A model generated the notes under the pieces. That model did not search any database and was not told where the DNA came from. It saw only the letters and a list, made by a program, of their open reading frames with translations. A stretch of DNA of 34,955 nucleotides from a virus, in IMG/VR virus record IMGVR_UViG_3300032224_000087, positions 1-34,955 of that record. One strand, written 5' to 3'. Each line of letters starts with the position of its first letter. The stretch's first letter is position 1. The position numbers and the translations under genes are program-made. Positions 7,452 through 16,767 of the stretch are shown here, one piece after another.

Positions 7452-8969
7452 ATGGCAAAGACAAAAATTAGTGAATATTCATCAACAAGTGCTGGTGCTG
7501 GGTTAAACACAGACATAGCATCTATTAACATTGATGAAGGATGTGCACCATCAGGTATAAATAATGCTATTCGTGCACTTATGGCACAAGTAAAAGACTT
7601 ACAGTCTGGTGCTAGTGGAGACACTATTCCTGTTGCAGCAGGTGGTACAGGCTCTACTACAGCAGCCACAGCTAGGACTGCATTATCAGCAGCAGCTAGT
7701 GGTGCTAACTCTGACATTACATCTATCACAGGTTTAACTACTGCTCTTACAGTAGCACAAGGTGGTACAGGTGCTGCTACATTAACAACTGCTTACGGTG
7801 TTTTAGCAGCAGGTACAACTGCTACTGGCTCATTACAAAATATTGGAACAGGTACTTCTGCACAAGTATTAACATCTAATGGTACAGGTGCATTACCTAC
7901 ATTTCAAGATGCTGCAGCGTCACCTTATGTGCTAAAGAACCGTATTATAAATGGTGCTATGGTGATAGACCAGAGAAATGCTGGTGCTAGTTATACTGCT
8001 CCAAGCGGAAGTGCATACGCTTTAGATAGAATGAATATATATTCTTCTCAAGCATCTAAATTTACAATTCAACAAAATGCAGGAAGCGTTACACCACCAA
8101 CAGGATTTACTAATTATCTTGGCATAACTTCATCATCTGCATACACAGTAGGTTCGGCTGAATTATTTGTAGTAGGTCAACCAATTGAAGGATATAATAC
8201 TGCTGATTTAGCTTGGGGAACTGCTAACGCTAAAACAATAACATTATTTTTTTGGGTGCGTTCAAGTTTAACTGGAACTTTTGGTGGTTCTTTACGAAAT
8301 AACGCAGCAGATAGAAGTTACCCATTTTCATATACTATTTCATCAGCAAATACTTGGGAACAAAAATCAATAACTATTACTGGAGATACATCAGGAACAT
8401 GGCTAACAACTAATGGTGTTGGAATATATGTTTATTTTGGTCTTGGGGTTGGCTCAACATTAAGTTCAACTGCTGGTGCATGGGCAGCAGGAAATTATTT
8501 ATCATCAACAGGTGCAACATCAGTAGTAGGCACTAACGGAGCTACATGGTATGTAACAGGTGTCCAACTAGAAATAGGTTCAACAGCAACACCGTTTGAA
8601 CGCAGACTTTATAATCAGGAATTGGCTAATTGTCAGCGATACTATATTCGTTATAAAAATCAATCACCATCGGGCTATGTATTGGTTGCAACAGGAAGAA
8701 CTATTAATTCAACTTATGGTGACACCTTTTTTTCAACTCCAGTATCAATGCGAACAGCACCAACATTAAATTATTCAGCATTAGGCGATTTTCAAAGTGC
8801 GTATGGAACGGCAACAACTATAAGTTTTGAACAAACAGCCGCACCTTTTACAACAATGGGCATATATGTATCACCATCAACTATTGCTGGTGGCAATCAA
8901 GTGCAAATATTGCAATTTCAAAATGTAAATTTAACAACTGCTTTTATTGATTTTTCTGCGGAGTTATAA
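7452..8969 (+). CDS. Tail fibre / receptor-binding protein
   Basis: A 505-residue protein. Residues 1-45 contain MAKTKISEYSSTSAGAGLNT and INNAIRALMAQVKDL, a common virion-anchoring segment. Residues about 55-150 are Ala/Gly/Thr repeats including VAQGGTG and TARTALSAA, the flexible shaft seen in many fibres. From about 160 (LKNRIINGAMVIDQRNAG) begins a lectin-like C-terminal domain typical of phage fibre tips. This is the best candidate for the host-range determinant. A small fibre-associated gene follows directly. Confidence 0.82.
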   Translation: MAKTKISEYSSTSAGAGLNTDIASINIDEGCAPSGINNAIRALMAQVKDLQSGASGDTIPVAAGGTGSTTAATARTALSAAASGANSDITSITGLTTALTVAQGGTGAATLTTAYGVLAAGTTATGSLQNIGTGTSAQVLTSNGTGALPTFQDAAASPYVLKNRIINGAMVIDQRNAGASYTAPSGSAYALDRMNIYSSQASKFTIQQNAGSVTPPTGFTNYLGITSSSAYTVGSAELFVVGQPIEGYNTADLAWGTANAKTITLFFWVRSSLTGTFGGSLRNNAADRSYPFSYTISSANTWEQKSITITGDTSGTWLTTNGVGIYVYFGLGVGSTLSSTAGAWAAGNYLSSTGATSVVGTNGATWYVTGVQLEIGSTATPFERRLYNQELANCQRYYIRYKNQSPSGYVLVATGRTINSTYGDTFFSTPVSMRTAPTLNYSALGDFQSAYGTATTISFEQTAAPFTTMGIYVSPSTIAGGNQVQILQFQNVNLTTAFIDFSAEL

Positions 8970-8970
8970 A

Positions 8971-9120
8971 ATGTATAAATTAGTTAAAACAGGCAATGGT
9001 TACAACATTAATATTGTTGGGACAAATATTCATATTCCAATGAATCCTGACAACACAGACTACCAAGCCTACCTTAAATGGGTAAGCGAGGGCAATACGC
9101 CAGAACCAGCAGACGAATAA
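8971..9120 (+). CDS. Small fibre-associated protein (XkdW/Tfa-like), 49 aa
   Basis: ATG at 8971 follows the fibre stop by one base and ends in TAA at 9118-9120. The C-terminal half (NTDYQAYLKWVSEGNTPEPA) is a motif shared by small proteins next to phage fibre genes, including XkdW-like and fibre-assembly proteins. It may chaperone or cap the fibre. Its short length and lack of other domains make it likely only the conserved motif is needed. Confidence 0.75.
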   Translation: MYKLVKTGNGYNINIVGTNIHIPMNPDNTDYQAYLKWVSEGNTPEPADE

Positions 9121-9129
9121 AGGATATAA

Positions 9130-10551
9130 ATGGCTACCCAAAGACTACCATTTCCAGAGTGGTTACCAGACCAACCTGCTACTGCTAACGGACTAATAGA
9201 TGCTACTAATGTCATACCATTAACTATAGGCTATGGTTCATTTCCTACATCTAATAATTTGTCTAATGCTGCTAGTGAATCACTAACTAATGCTATTGCT
9301 GCCAAGTTTGACACAGTAACACAGTTATTTGCAGGAGGTTCTACTAAACTATTTAAGTTTAACGGTACAACACTTGCTTTAGATAATGTATCTAAAACAG
9401 GTAATTATTCTAGCTCATCTCGTTGGAGCTTTGCACAATTTGGTAATAGAGTATTAGCATCTAATAATTCAGCTAAAATACAAGCATGGACTGTAAATAG
9501 TTCATCATTATTTGCAGACGTATCTGCTACTGCACCTATAGCTAAATTTATTACAGTAGTTCGTGACTTTGTAGTAGCTGCTAACATTAGTGGCACACCT
9601 AATAAACTACAATGGTCAGATATTAATGACGAAACTAATTGGACAAGTGGTAACGCTTCACAATCTGACTATCAGATTATAGCAGACGGTGGAAACATTA
9701 CAGGCATTACAGGTGGTGAATTTGGTCTAGTATTCCTAGAACGTGCTATTGTGCGTATGTCATATATTGGCTCACCATTCTTTTTCCAGTTTGACACTAT
9801 CTCTCGTGGATTGGGTTGTAATACAGCAGGTTCTGTTACTCAATACAGAAATGTATCTTATTTCCTAGCTGATGATGGATTCTACTCTTGTGACGGTACT
9901 AGCATTGTTAATATCGGTACAAACAAAGTAAACAAATATTTCTATGACACACTTAACGTATCTCAACAAGATACTATGAGTGCAGCTATAGACCCTATTA
10001 ATAACCTAGTGATATGGAATTATCCTAACGCATCTGGTGGTCGTACATTGCTTATTTATAACTGGCAAGTACAAAAATGGTCATCTGCTACTACTGACGT
10101 TGATTATATTGTATCTCTTTCTAATACAGGCTACACTTTAGAAGGACTAGACATTTATGGCTCTATAGAGGCTGTTCCTGCGTCTTTAGACGATAGATTA
10201 TGGGCAGGTGGTAAGTACCTATTTGGTGGAGTAGATACGACTTATGTGGTCACATTTACAGGCACTGCTGCCACAGCTACTATTACTATAGGTGATATAG
10301 AAGACGGTTATAACTCTGTAGTCAAGGTAGTTAGACCTGTAATAGATAATGGTTCTGCTACAGTACAAGTTGCAAGTAGACGATTACTTAATGGTACAAT
10401 TACTTATGGTTCATCAGTTACTATGAATAGTGATGGTAGATGTCCTGTCAGAAGTGCTGGTCGTTTCCACAGGGTAAAAGTAACACCTACAGGTAACTGG
10501 ACTAACGCTACATTTATAGATATAGATACAGAGCCACAAGGAACTAGATAA
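9130..10551 (+). CDS. Tail nozzle / hub protein (P22 gp10- or SU10-nozzle-like)
   Basis: A 473-residue, beta-rich protein opening with MATQRLPFPEWLPDQPATAN and VIPLTIGYGSF, as in podovirus tail proteins that sit under the adaptor ring. The body has repeated strands with aromatic turns (LFAGGSTKLFKFNG; ISGTPNKLQWSDINDETNW), consistent with a beta-propeller platform. It probably closes the DNA channel before ejection. Start supported by AAAGGAT at 9119-9125. It overlaps the next gene by one base. Confidence 0.8.
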   Translation: MATQRLPFPEWLPDQPATANGLIDATNVIPLTIGYGSFPTSNNLSNAASESLTNAIAAKFDTVTQLFAGGSTKLFKFNGTTLALDNVSKTGNYSSSSRWSFAQFGNRVLASNNSAKIQAWTVNSSSLFADVSATAPIAKFITVVRDFVVAANISGTPNKLQWSDINDETNWTSGNASQSDYQIIADGGNITGITGGEFGLVFLERAIVRMSYIGSPFFFQFDTISRGLGCNTAGSVTQYRNVSYFLADDGFYSCDGTSIVNIGTNKVNKYFYDTLNVSQQDTMSAAIDPINNLVIWNYPNASGGRTLLIYNWQVQKWSSATTDVDYIVSLSNTGYTLEGLDIYGSIEAVPASLDDRLWAGGKYLFGGVDTTYVVTFTGTAATATITIGDIEDGYNSVVKVVRPVIDNGSATVQVASRRLLNGTITYGSSVTMNSDGRCPVRSAGRFHRVKVTPTGNWTNATFIDIDTEPQGTR

Positions 10552-10868
10552 TGCGTGATATGTACCGTAAGCTACCTTATCAGGGTGCTGAACCAAGAGC
10601 CATATCAGAGGTAGTTAATAACCTTGTAGAAGGTAAATCTAACAACACAGGTGAGGTAACTTTAGCTGTAGCTAGTGCTACTACAACAACTATTTATGAT
10701 GAACGTATAGGGTATAATAGTGTTATGCTTCTTATGCCTACAACAGCTAATGCTGCTTCAGTTTTATCAACAACATACATAGGTACTACAAACAAAGGTA
10801 ATGCAGTCATTACTCATACAGCTAACACAGTAGCAAATAAAACATATAAATATATTATAGTCGGATAA
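10551..10868 (+). CDS. Small virion protein, 105 aa
   Basis: A Thr/Ala-rich beta protein without recognised motif. Residues 1-32 hold MYRKLPYQGAEPRAISEVVN, a helical N-terminus seen in small phage structural proteins, followed by a beta sandwich-like region. It overlaps both neighbours by one base (TAATG each side), locking it into the tail operon. Likely a tail accessory or fibre-attachment protein; this is positional inference. Confidence 0.7.
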   Translation: MRDMYRKLPYQGAEPRAISEVVNNLVEGKSNNTGEVTLAVASATTTTIYDERIGYNSVMLLMPTTANAASVLSTTYIGTTNKGNAVITHTANTVANKTYKYIIVG

Positions 10869-11257
10869 TGCAACTTAAATACGTCAACCCAAACGAATTA
10901 AAACAAGTTTGGAATCAGATTAAACCAAGTCTAGGTGAAATATCTGCACTAGGTGGTGATTGGATTCCAGAGGATGCCTATTGTGATATTAAGGTAGGCA
11001 AGGCTCAACTATATCTAGGCATTAAAGATGGTTACTTTATAGGTTACATTATAACACAGCTTATAAATAACTCTTTTCATGTATGGGCTGCTTACAGTAG
11101 TTCACATGACATATTGTCAGAAGGTCTTAAACAGATAACTGACATTGCTAACCAGATGAACGCTAAAGAAATAACATTCAGTTCTTATCGTAAGGGTTTT
11201 GAAAAGATTGCACCTAAACTTGGATTCAGACCATATACATGGAGGTTTGAATGTTAA
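10868..11257 (+). CDS. GNAT-like virion-region protein, paralogue 1
   Basis: A 129-residue protein with the alternating alpha/beta pattern of a GNAT acetyltransferase: N-terminal helix (NELKQVWNQIKPSL), beta strands, then FEKIAPKLGFRPYTWRFEC at the end, matching the usual final motif. No clear acetyl-CoA pyrophosphate loop (Q/RxxGxG/A) can be seen, so it may be structural rather than catalytic. It shares its layout with the next gene, which it overlaps by 7 bases. Similar GNAT-like genes accompany internal virion genes in other podoviruses. Confidence 0.65.
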   Translation: MQLKYVNPNELKQVWNQIKPSLGEISALGGDWIPEDAYCDIKVGKAQLYLGIKDGYFIGYIITQLINNSFHVWAAYSSSHDILSEGLKQITDIANQMNAKEITFSSYRKGFEKIAPKLGFRPYTWRFEC

Positions 11258-11658
11258 AGTTTTATGTAGTCCCTACAGAACATATCCAACAAACATGGGA
11301 TAAAGTAGAAATCATGCTAGATAGAGCTATGGCTCATTCTGGTGGTGAGTATGACCTTGACCAACTTAAAGTATTACTTACACAGGGTAGACAAGTATTG
11401 TGTGTAGGTGCAGAAGAAGATTTAGTAATTAAATGTGCTATGACTATAGAATGGATTAATTATCCTAACGACAGGGTAGCATTTATAACAGCTATTGGTG
11501 GCAAGACAGATAAGCAAGGCTTTGGTGAATTTGAATTATGGGTTAAAGCCAATGGTGGTACAAAAATACAGGGAGCAGCATTTGAAGCAGTAGCTAGGCT
11601 TTGGAAGCGTGCTTACGGATTTGAAAACAGATATATTATAGTAGAGAAAAAATTATGA
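11251..11658 (+). CDS. GNAT-like virion-region protein, paralogue 2
   Basis: The 135-residue product parallels the preceding protein: HIQQTWDKVEIMLDRA helix, a G-x-Y/D segment, strand LCVGAEEDLVIKCAMTIEW, then FEAVARLWKRAYGFENRYII at the end. It therefore looks like a diverged tandem duplicate. The acetyl-CoA loop is again poor. It overlaps the preceding and following genes. It may be a virion or assembly protein built on an acetyltransferase fold. Confidence 0.65.
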   Translation: MLKFYVVPTEHIQQTWDKVEIMLDRAMAHSGGEYDLDQLKVLLTQGRQVLCVGAEEDLVIKCAMTIEWINYPNDRVAFITAIGGKTDKQGFGEFELWVKANGGTKIQGAAFEAVARLWKRAYGFENRYIIVEKKL

Positions 11659-12239
11659 TGAATTTACCTTTGAATTTTTCTGCTCCAACAGGACAGGTTC
11701 AAAATACTTATGCTAGACCTGCACAAACTAATCCTTATTTAACATCATCACAATATAGTGATATGCAGTTGCATACACCTAGTGGAATGTATTATCAAGG
11801 TGGAAAGTTTTATGAGCCATATACTGTAGGTACAAAACAAGTGCAAGTAAATAATGGAAATAATGGTTTTAGTATAGGCGGTGGTAACAATGGATTTATG
11901 GGAGCTAACAGTGGATTTGGTGGAGGTTATGGTGCATTTGGATATAATCAACCAAGATATCAAACAGTACCAGATATTATAGCAGGCTCTGTTCAATCTG
12001 GTGACCAATACTTTAAACCATTTACAGGTAACGCTACAGGTATTATTAATGGTGATTTATCTATGGCTGCTATGTTAGGTTCTCAACCTACATATCAACC
12101 ACAAGGTATACCTAATAGTTTATTAAACTTTTTATCAGCACCAAATATGCAACAAACAAATAATCAGCAAAGTTCAGGAGCTGGTAGATTTTCAGGTTTA
12201 CTAGGTTCACCAATAACAACTAACACACAAGGCAAATAA
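11655..12239 (+). CDS. Gly/Asn/Gln-rich virion protein, 194 aa
   Basis: Low-complexity protein: PTGQVQNTYARPAQTNPYLT near the start, an Asn/Gly/Phe-rich middle (about residues 70-105) and a Gln/Asn-rich end. No globular domain is visible. It overlaps the preceding gene by four bases (ATGA) and ends one base before the next ATG, placing it at the head of the internal-protein block. Probably a disordered internal or tail-associated protein. Two ATG codons are adjacent at 11655 and 11658; either could be used. Confidence 0.65.
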   Translation: MMNLPLNFSAPTGQVQNTYARPAQTNPYLTSSQYSDMQLHTPSGMYYQGGKFYEPYTVGTKQVQVNNGNNGFSIGGGNNGFMGANSGFGGGYGAFGYNQPRYQTVPDIIAGSVQSGDQYFKPFTGNATGIINGDLSMAAMLGSQPTYQPQGIPNSLLNFLSAPNMQQTNNQQSSGAGRFSGLLGSPITTNTQGK

Positions 12240-12240
12240 C

Positions 12241-13353
12241 ATGATTAATCTTAATAATTGGCTATTTAATTTAGTAGACAACTTTACTTTTTACAAGGGT
12301 GGTGGCGGTGGTGGTGGAACATCTCAAACTAACAATCAATTAGACCCAACTGTTAGACCATTTGTAGAATATGGTCTTAATGAAGCTAAAGGTCTTTACC
12401 AAACTGATACCCCACAATATTATGGTGGTCAAACTTATATTAGTCCTTCTGCACAAACACAAACAGCACTACAAGCTGCTCAAAATCGTGCATTAGGTGG
12501 TAACCCATTACTTCCTGCTGCCCAACAACAACAACAAGATGTTATCTCTGGTCAATACTTACAAAACAACCCATACTTTAACCAAGCTCTAGCAGGTGCT
12601 GCACAAGGTGCTACACAAAACTACTATGATGCTATTAAATCTGCTCAATCAGGTGCTTCTTCTGCTGGTCGTTATGGTTCTAATGTATCTGCTGATATTC
12701 AAAATCGTGCTGCTAATACATTGTCCAATACGTTAGCTAATAAGTATGGTGAACTAGCTTATCAAAATTATGCTGGTGAACGTGGTATGCAAAATCAAGC
12801 TGCACAAAATGCTCCTGCTTTAGCTAATGCTGACTATGCTGACATTCAACAACTTATGAATGTAGGTAAAACTGCTGAAGATTATCAAAAAACTGCATTA
12901 CAAGCTGACATTGACAGATTTAACTTTGAACAAAATAAACCATATCAAAAACTATCTGCTTATCTTGGTGCTGCTTATGGTGCTCCTACAGGTACAGTAT
13001 CACAAACTACGCAATCTGGTGGTGGTAAAATTGTATGTACTGCAATGAACCAAGCATACGGTTTTGGTTCATTCCGTCAAGCTATTTGGTTACAACATTC
13101 AGCTACAATGCCTAATGCTAAACTAATTGAAAAAGGATACCATAAACTATTCTTACCAGTGGTTGCATTTGCATTTAGTGATAAACAAACATTTGTTCGT
13201 AAACTTGTTCGTAAAGTTTCAGAACATATTGCAAGACATAGAACTGCTGACTTATGGAAAGAAATGCGTGGTAAACGTAGAGACCCATTAGGTCGTTTAT
13301 ATCGTGCAATCATTGAACCATTATGCTATGTGGCAGGTAAGGTAGGTAAATAA
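12241..13353 (+). CDS. Internal virion (ejection) protein candidate with conserved C-terminal domain
   Basis: At 370 residues. A hydrophobic N-terminus is followed by a seven-Gly run and a Gln/Ala-rich helical region (about 50-240), as in podovirus ejection proteins. From about residue 260 the character changes to a compact, basic domain (KIVCTAMNQAYGFGSFRQAI, later HEXX-free, ending AGKVGK). That domain recurs at the end of large virion proteins of many aquatic phages and has no assigned function. The gene follows the Gly-rich gene by one base. Two-part architecture suggests a linker plus a DNA- or protein-binding tip. Confidence 0.7.
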   Translation: MINLNNWLFNLVDNFTFYKGGGGGGGTSQTNNQLDPTVRPFVEYGLNEAKGLYQTDTPQYYGGQTYISPSAQTQTALQAAQNRALGGNPLLPAAQQQQQDVISGQYLQNNPYFNQALAGAAQGATQNYYDAIKSAQSGASSAGRYGSNVSADIQNRAANTLSNTLANKYGELAYQNYAGERGMQNQAAQNAPALANADYADIQQLMNVGKTAEDYQKTALQADIDRFNFEQNKPYQKLSAYLGAAYGAPTGTVSQTTQSGGGKIVCTAMNQAYGFGSFRQAIWLQHSATMPNAKLIEKGYHKLFLPVVAFAFSDKQTFVRKLVRKVSEHIARHRTADLWKEMRGKRRDPLGRLYRAIIEPLCYVAGKVGK

Positions 13354-13354
13354 T

Positions 13355-14110
13355 ATGGGTATGCCATTATTAATAGGTGCTGGAATCGGTGCTATTGGTT
13401 CTGCTGCAATGGGTAAAAGCCCATTAACAGGTGCACTTTTAGGTGGTGCTTTAGGTGGACTTGGTGGTGCTGGAGGTCTATTTGGTGCTGCTGGAAGTGG
13501 TGCTGGTGTAAGTGGTTTAGCTGCTGCCGCACCTGCTGCTGCAACTGCTGGTGAAATTGCTATTCCAAGTGCATCATTACTTGGTGTTGGAACAACTGCA
13601 TCATCCATAGGTATTCCTGCATCTGCTTTAGAGTCTGGTATAGGTATGGCTGGATTAGAAGGCGGTGCTTTATCTGCTGCTCCTACTATGGGAGTTCAAT
13701 TATCTGCTGCACCTAGTTTGGGTGCTATGGATTATGGTATTGGTGCTGGAAATACATTAGCAGGTGGTCAATCTATTTACCAAGCTCCATCACTTATGGA
13801 TAATTTAAGTAAATTACCATCACAAGGTTTGGACTATGTAAAAGAAAATCCATACCAATCAGCTAACATGGCTTTAAAAGCAAATGAAGCTCTTAACCCT
13901 CCATCACAACCTATGCAACCTGCTCCAGCAATGCCAATTCAACGTGGTAACTTTGACCCATCTTCTGCATTATTAAATGTAGCTCCTAATATGGGTATGT
14001 CACGAGAAGAAATGTTACGTTCTAAAGCTGGACAATATGCTTCTGCTGCACACTTAACAGACCAAGATAGACGCAAAATTGGTGATTTTTACACCTCATT
14101 AATAGGATAA
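13355..14110 (+). CDS. Gly/Ala-rich internal virion protein candidate, 251 aa
   Basis: Residues 1-60 are rich in Gly and Ala with glycine-zipper spacing (LIGAGIGAIGSAAMG and LLGGALGGLGGAGGLFG), suited to inserting into membranes. The remaining part is a mixed low-complexity region with a charged helix at the end (MSREEMLRSKAGQYASAAHL). Such proteins lie inside the head and form a channel through the host envelope during DNA ejection. The assignment rests on composition and on its place among similar genes. Confidence 0.65.
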   Translation: MGMPLLIGAGIGAIGSAAMGKSPLTGALLGGALGGLGGAGGLFGAAGSGAGVSGLAAAAPAAATAGEIAIPSASLLGVGTTASSIGIPASALESGIGMAGLEGGALSAAPTMGVQLSAAPSLGAMDYGIGAGNTLAGGQSIYQAPSLMDNLSKLPSQGLDYVKENPYQSANMALKANEALNPPSQPMQPAPAMPIQRGNFDPSSALLNVAPNMGMSREEMLRSKAGQYASAAHLTDQDRRKIGDFYTSLIG

Positions 14111-14114
14111 TATT

Positions 14115-15230
14115 ATGGCATTTTTAGACAGTTTTACAAATCCACTTGAAGGTATGAATGTATTTGGTGCAAGAGCACCTAGTTACATGGATAGTTTATT
14201 AGACCCTGCTACTTTAGAAAAAGTAAAGCAACAATCTCTTGTACAAGGGCTTCTAGGAACTGCAGCAACCTATCTAGCACAGCCTAAAAACCAAAGATAT
14301 GGTTCAGCCTTGCCTTATCTTGGTAAAGCGTTTCTAGGTGGTATGCAACAATCTCAAGGTGTATATGACCAAGCTACTCAAGAAGCTATGATGAAACAAA
14401 AACTTGACCAAGCTAAATTACAACAAGAATATATTAATAAATATGCTGCAGAAAATCCTCAACTTGGTGGTGTATTAAAAGCATTTCCAGAGGCTGCTCC
14501 AAAAATACTTGAGCAACAATATAAGCCAGAAGATTTACCATCTAGCGTTAAAGAATTTCAATATGCTGTTAAAAATGATGGATATAAAGGTACATACGCA
14601 GATTTTGTTAAAGAACAAAAACGTGCAGGTGCTACTAATGTTAATGTTGGTGGTGAATCTTTTTCTAAAGAGTTTGGTAAAGGTGTTGCTAGCAATGTTC
14701 AAACTACATACGAAGGTGCTCAAGCAGCTCAAAATACTATTGCTAAAATACAAGATATTAGACCTTTAATTAAAGAGGGTGTATATGCTGGACCATTAAG
14801 CAAACAACAACAACTTATTACTCAAATTGGTACTAAACTTGGTGTTGCAAGTCCAGACGCTACAGAAACTCTTAAACGAACAGCAGAAACTATGCAAGGT
14901 TTAGCACAGTTTGAACTTAATGCTGCTGCTCAAATGAAAGGTCAAGGAGCAATCACAGAAAATGAACGTATGCTTATTCAGCGTGCTGCAGGTGGTAGAC
15001 TTGATAATTTTACTGCACCAGAAATGGATTCATTGCTTAATGCTCTTGAAAAAACTAGTAAATATAAAATTAAAGCACATGAAACTAATTTGGAAAGACT
15101 TAAAAAAACTCCAGAAGCATCTCAATTTTCAGAATATTATAAATTACCTCCTATGCCAGAAGCTCCAAAACCAATTGCTCCTGTTGCAGGCAGAACTAGA
15201 CAAGACATTTTAAAACAATATGGATTTTAA
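14115..15230 (+). CDS. Internal virion (ejection) protein candidate, 371 aa
   Basis: A mostly helical, Gln/Ala/Lys-rich protein. Residues 36-60 include QQSLVQGLLGTAATYLAQPK, then QATQEAMMKQKLDQAKLQQEY forms a coiled-coil-like stretch. The C-terminal third (TAETMQGLAQFELNAAAQMK) is also helical, followed by a Pro-rich tail and RQDILKQYGF at the end. Layout fits the second of the P22/T7-type set of ejection proteins. A 4-base gap separates it from the preceding gene and 2 bases from the next. Confidence 0.68.
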   Translation: MAFLDSFTNPLEGMNVFGARAPSYMDSLLDPATLEKVKQQSLVQGLLGTAATYLAQPKNQRYGSALPYLGKAFLGGMQQSQGVYDQATQEAMMKQKLDQAKLQQEYINKYAAENPQLGGVLKAFPEAAPKILEQQYKPEDLPSSVKEFQYAVKNDGYKGTYADFVKEQKRAGATNVNVGGESFSKEFGKGVASNVQTTYEGAQAAQNTIAKIQDIRPLIKEGVYAGPLSKQQQLITQIGTKLGVASPDATETLKRTAETMQGLAQFELNAAAQMKGQGAITENERMLIQRAAGGRLDNFTAPEMDSLLNALEKTSKYKIKAHETNLERLKKTPEASQFSEYYKLPPMPEAPKPIAPVAGRTRQDILKQYGF

Positions 15231-15232
15231 TA

Positions 15233-16756
15233 ATGGATAAACAACAATTAGAAGATGCTTTAGTAAATGCACACCAAAATGGTGATTTTGAAGCTGCTCA
15301 ATTATTTGCTACAGAATTAAAAGCATATAAAGAACCATCATTCATGTCTAAAATGGCTCGTGAAGCCAATATATTAGTTCGTGGAGCTGCTGTTCCTGTT
15401 ACTGGTGCTATAGGTGGAGGATTAGTTGCTGGACCTGCTGGTGCTGTTGCTGGTTCTCTTGCATTGCCTGCTGCAGAATTAGTAGCTAAAGGTTTAAACT
15501 TAACAGGTCTTAATGTAGGTTCTCCAACACAAAAAGTAGAAAGTTTTTTGACTAAAGCTGGTTTTCCAGAACCATCATCTACAGGTGAAAGAGCTTTACA
15601 AACTGCAGGTAGTGCATTAGGTGGAGTAGGTGGTCAAATAGGTGCATTACAAAAATTAGGTACTACTGCACAATCAGAATTTGGTCGTGGATTAGCTAAA
15701 ACATTATCACAATCACCTGAAAGACAATTACTTGCTGCTGCACCAAGTGCTGCATCTGGTCAATATGTATCAGAAAAAACAGGTAGTCCATTATTAGGTA
15801 TGTTAGCAAGTGTCGGTACTGCTGCACCATTTGCTATTGGTGCTAAACCATTAGAGTCTGTTAAAGTTCCTACAATAGAAGAATTAAAATCACAAGCTGG
15901 ACAACAATATAAATTTGCAGAAGAAGCAGGTGCAGTATTTAAGAAAAATTCATTTAACAAATTTGCAAGTAATTTAGAATCTGATTTAGTTAAAGAAGGT
16001 GTTGATAAAACATTACATCCTAAAGTTATAGCTGCATTAGAAAGAATTAAAGATGTAAAAGGCAATGATGTTACTTTAGAAAAAATGGATATTTTACGCA
16101 AGATTGGTCAATCATCTGCTGCAAGTATAGACCCTTCTGAAAGAAGATTAGGTTCTATTTTAGTAGATAAATTAGATAATTTTGTAGAAGGTGTTAGTAC
16201 AAAAGATTTAAAAGCTGGAACTACAGAAGCTATTGATGCTTTAAAAACAGGTCGTGAATTATGGAAACGTGCTAAAAAAACTGAAATATTAGATGATATA
16301 TTTAATAGTGCAGATTTAAGAGCTGAAGCTAATTACTCACAATCTGGTATGGAAAACGCATTAAGACGCAAACTTGTAAATCTTGCTGATAATGCTAAAA
16401 AAATGCGTGCTTTTACACCTACAGAACAAAATGCTATTCGTGCTACTGCTAAAGGTGGAAGCATACAAAATGTATTACGTTGGGCAGGTAAATTAAGTCC
16501 TAGTAGTGTTATTGCTGCTGGTGGTGCTGGATATATTGGCTCATCATTATTTGGTCCAGCAGGTGCTGTTATTGCTCCTGCAGCAGGTTTAGCAGCTAAA
16601 TATGGTGCTACTAAAATAGGATTAAGTAATTTTAAAAACCTAGAAGATATGTTGAAATTAGGTTTTATCCCAGAACAACCTATTTCGCCTTATACAACAT
16701 TATCAACAAGAGGTGTCGCTTCAACTATGCCTAGTTTACTTGGCAATCAACAATAG
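15233..16756 (+). CDS. Large internal virion (ejection) protein candidate, 507 aa
   Basis: The 507-residue product starts with a charged helix (KQQLEDALVNAHQNGDFEAA), then a Gly/Ala-rich hydrophobic hairpin at about 45-85 (TGAIGGGLVAGPAGAVAGSL) that could cross a membrane. A long helical, Lys/Glu-rich body follows, and another Gly/Ala-rich hydrophobic segment lies near residues 425-465. This is the pattern of a pore-forming ejection protein. No lytic transglycosylase motif is seen, so cell-wall opening must come from elsewhere. It closes the structural block; lysis genes follow. Confidence 0.7.
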   Translation: MDKQQLEDALVNAHQNGDFEAAQLFATELKAYKEPSFMSKMAREANILVRGAAVPVTGAIGGGLVAGPAGAVAGSLALPAAELVAKGLNLTGLNVGSPTQKVESFLTKAGFPEPSSTGERALQTAGSALGGVGGQIGALQKLGTTAQSEFGRGLAKTLSQSPERQLLAAAPSAASGQYVSEKTGSPLLGMLASVGTAAPFAIGAKPLESVKVPTIEELKSQAGQQYKFAEEAGAVFKKNSFNKFASNLESDLVKEGVDKTLHPKVIAALERIKDVKGNDVTLEKMDILRKIGQSSAASIDPSERRLGSILVDKLDNFVEGVSTKDLKAGTTEAIDALKTGRELWKRAKKTEILDDIFNSADLRAEANYSQSGMENALRRKLVNLADNAKKMRAFTPTEQNAIRATAKGGSIQNVLRWAGKLSPSSVIAAGGAGYIGSSLFGPAGAVIAPAAGLAAKYGATKIGLSNFKNLEDMLKLGFIPEQPISPYTTLSTRGVASTMPSLLGNQQ

Positions 16757-16767
16757 AAAGTTAATCA

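Noticed and set aside
7211-7729. 172-residue minus-strand open frame
   Set aside because: It is antisense to two repetitive fibre genes that have ribosome sites and recognisable domains. The absence of stops comes from repeat and codon bias.
14509-14769. Lys/Leu-rich plus-strand open frame
   Set aside because: Frame-shifted shadow of the 371-residue internal protein; hydrophobic only because of AT-rich codons.
15760-16101. 113-residue minus-strand open frame
   Set aside because: Lies wholly inside the large ejection protein gene with no ribosome site or neighbours on that strand.
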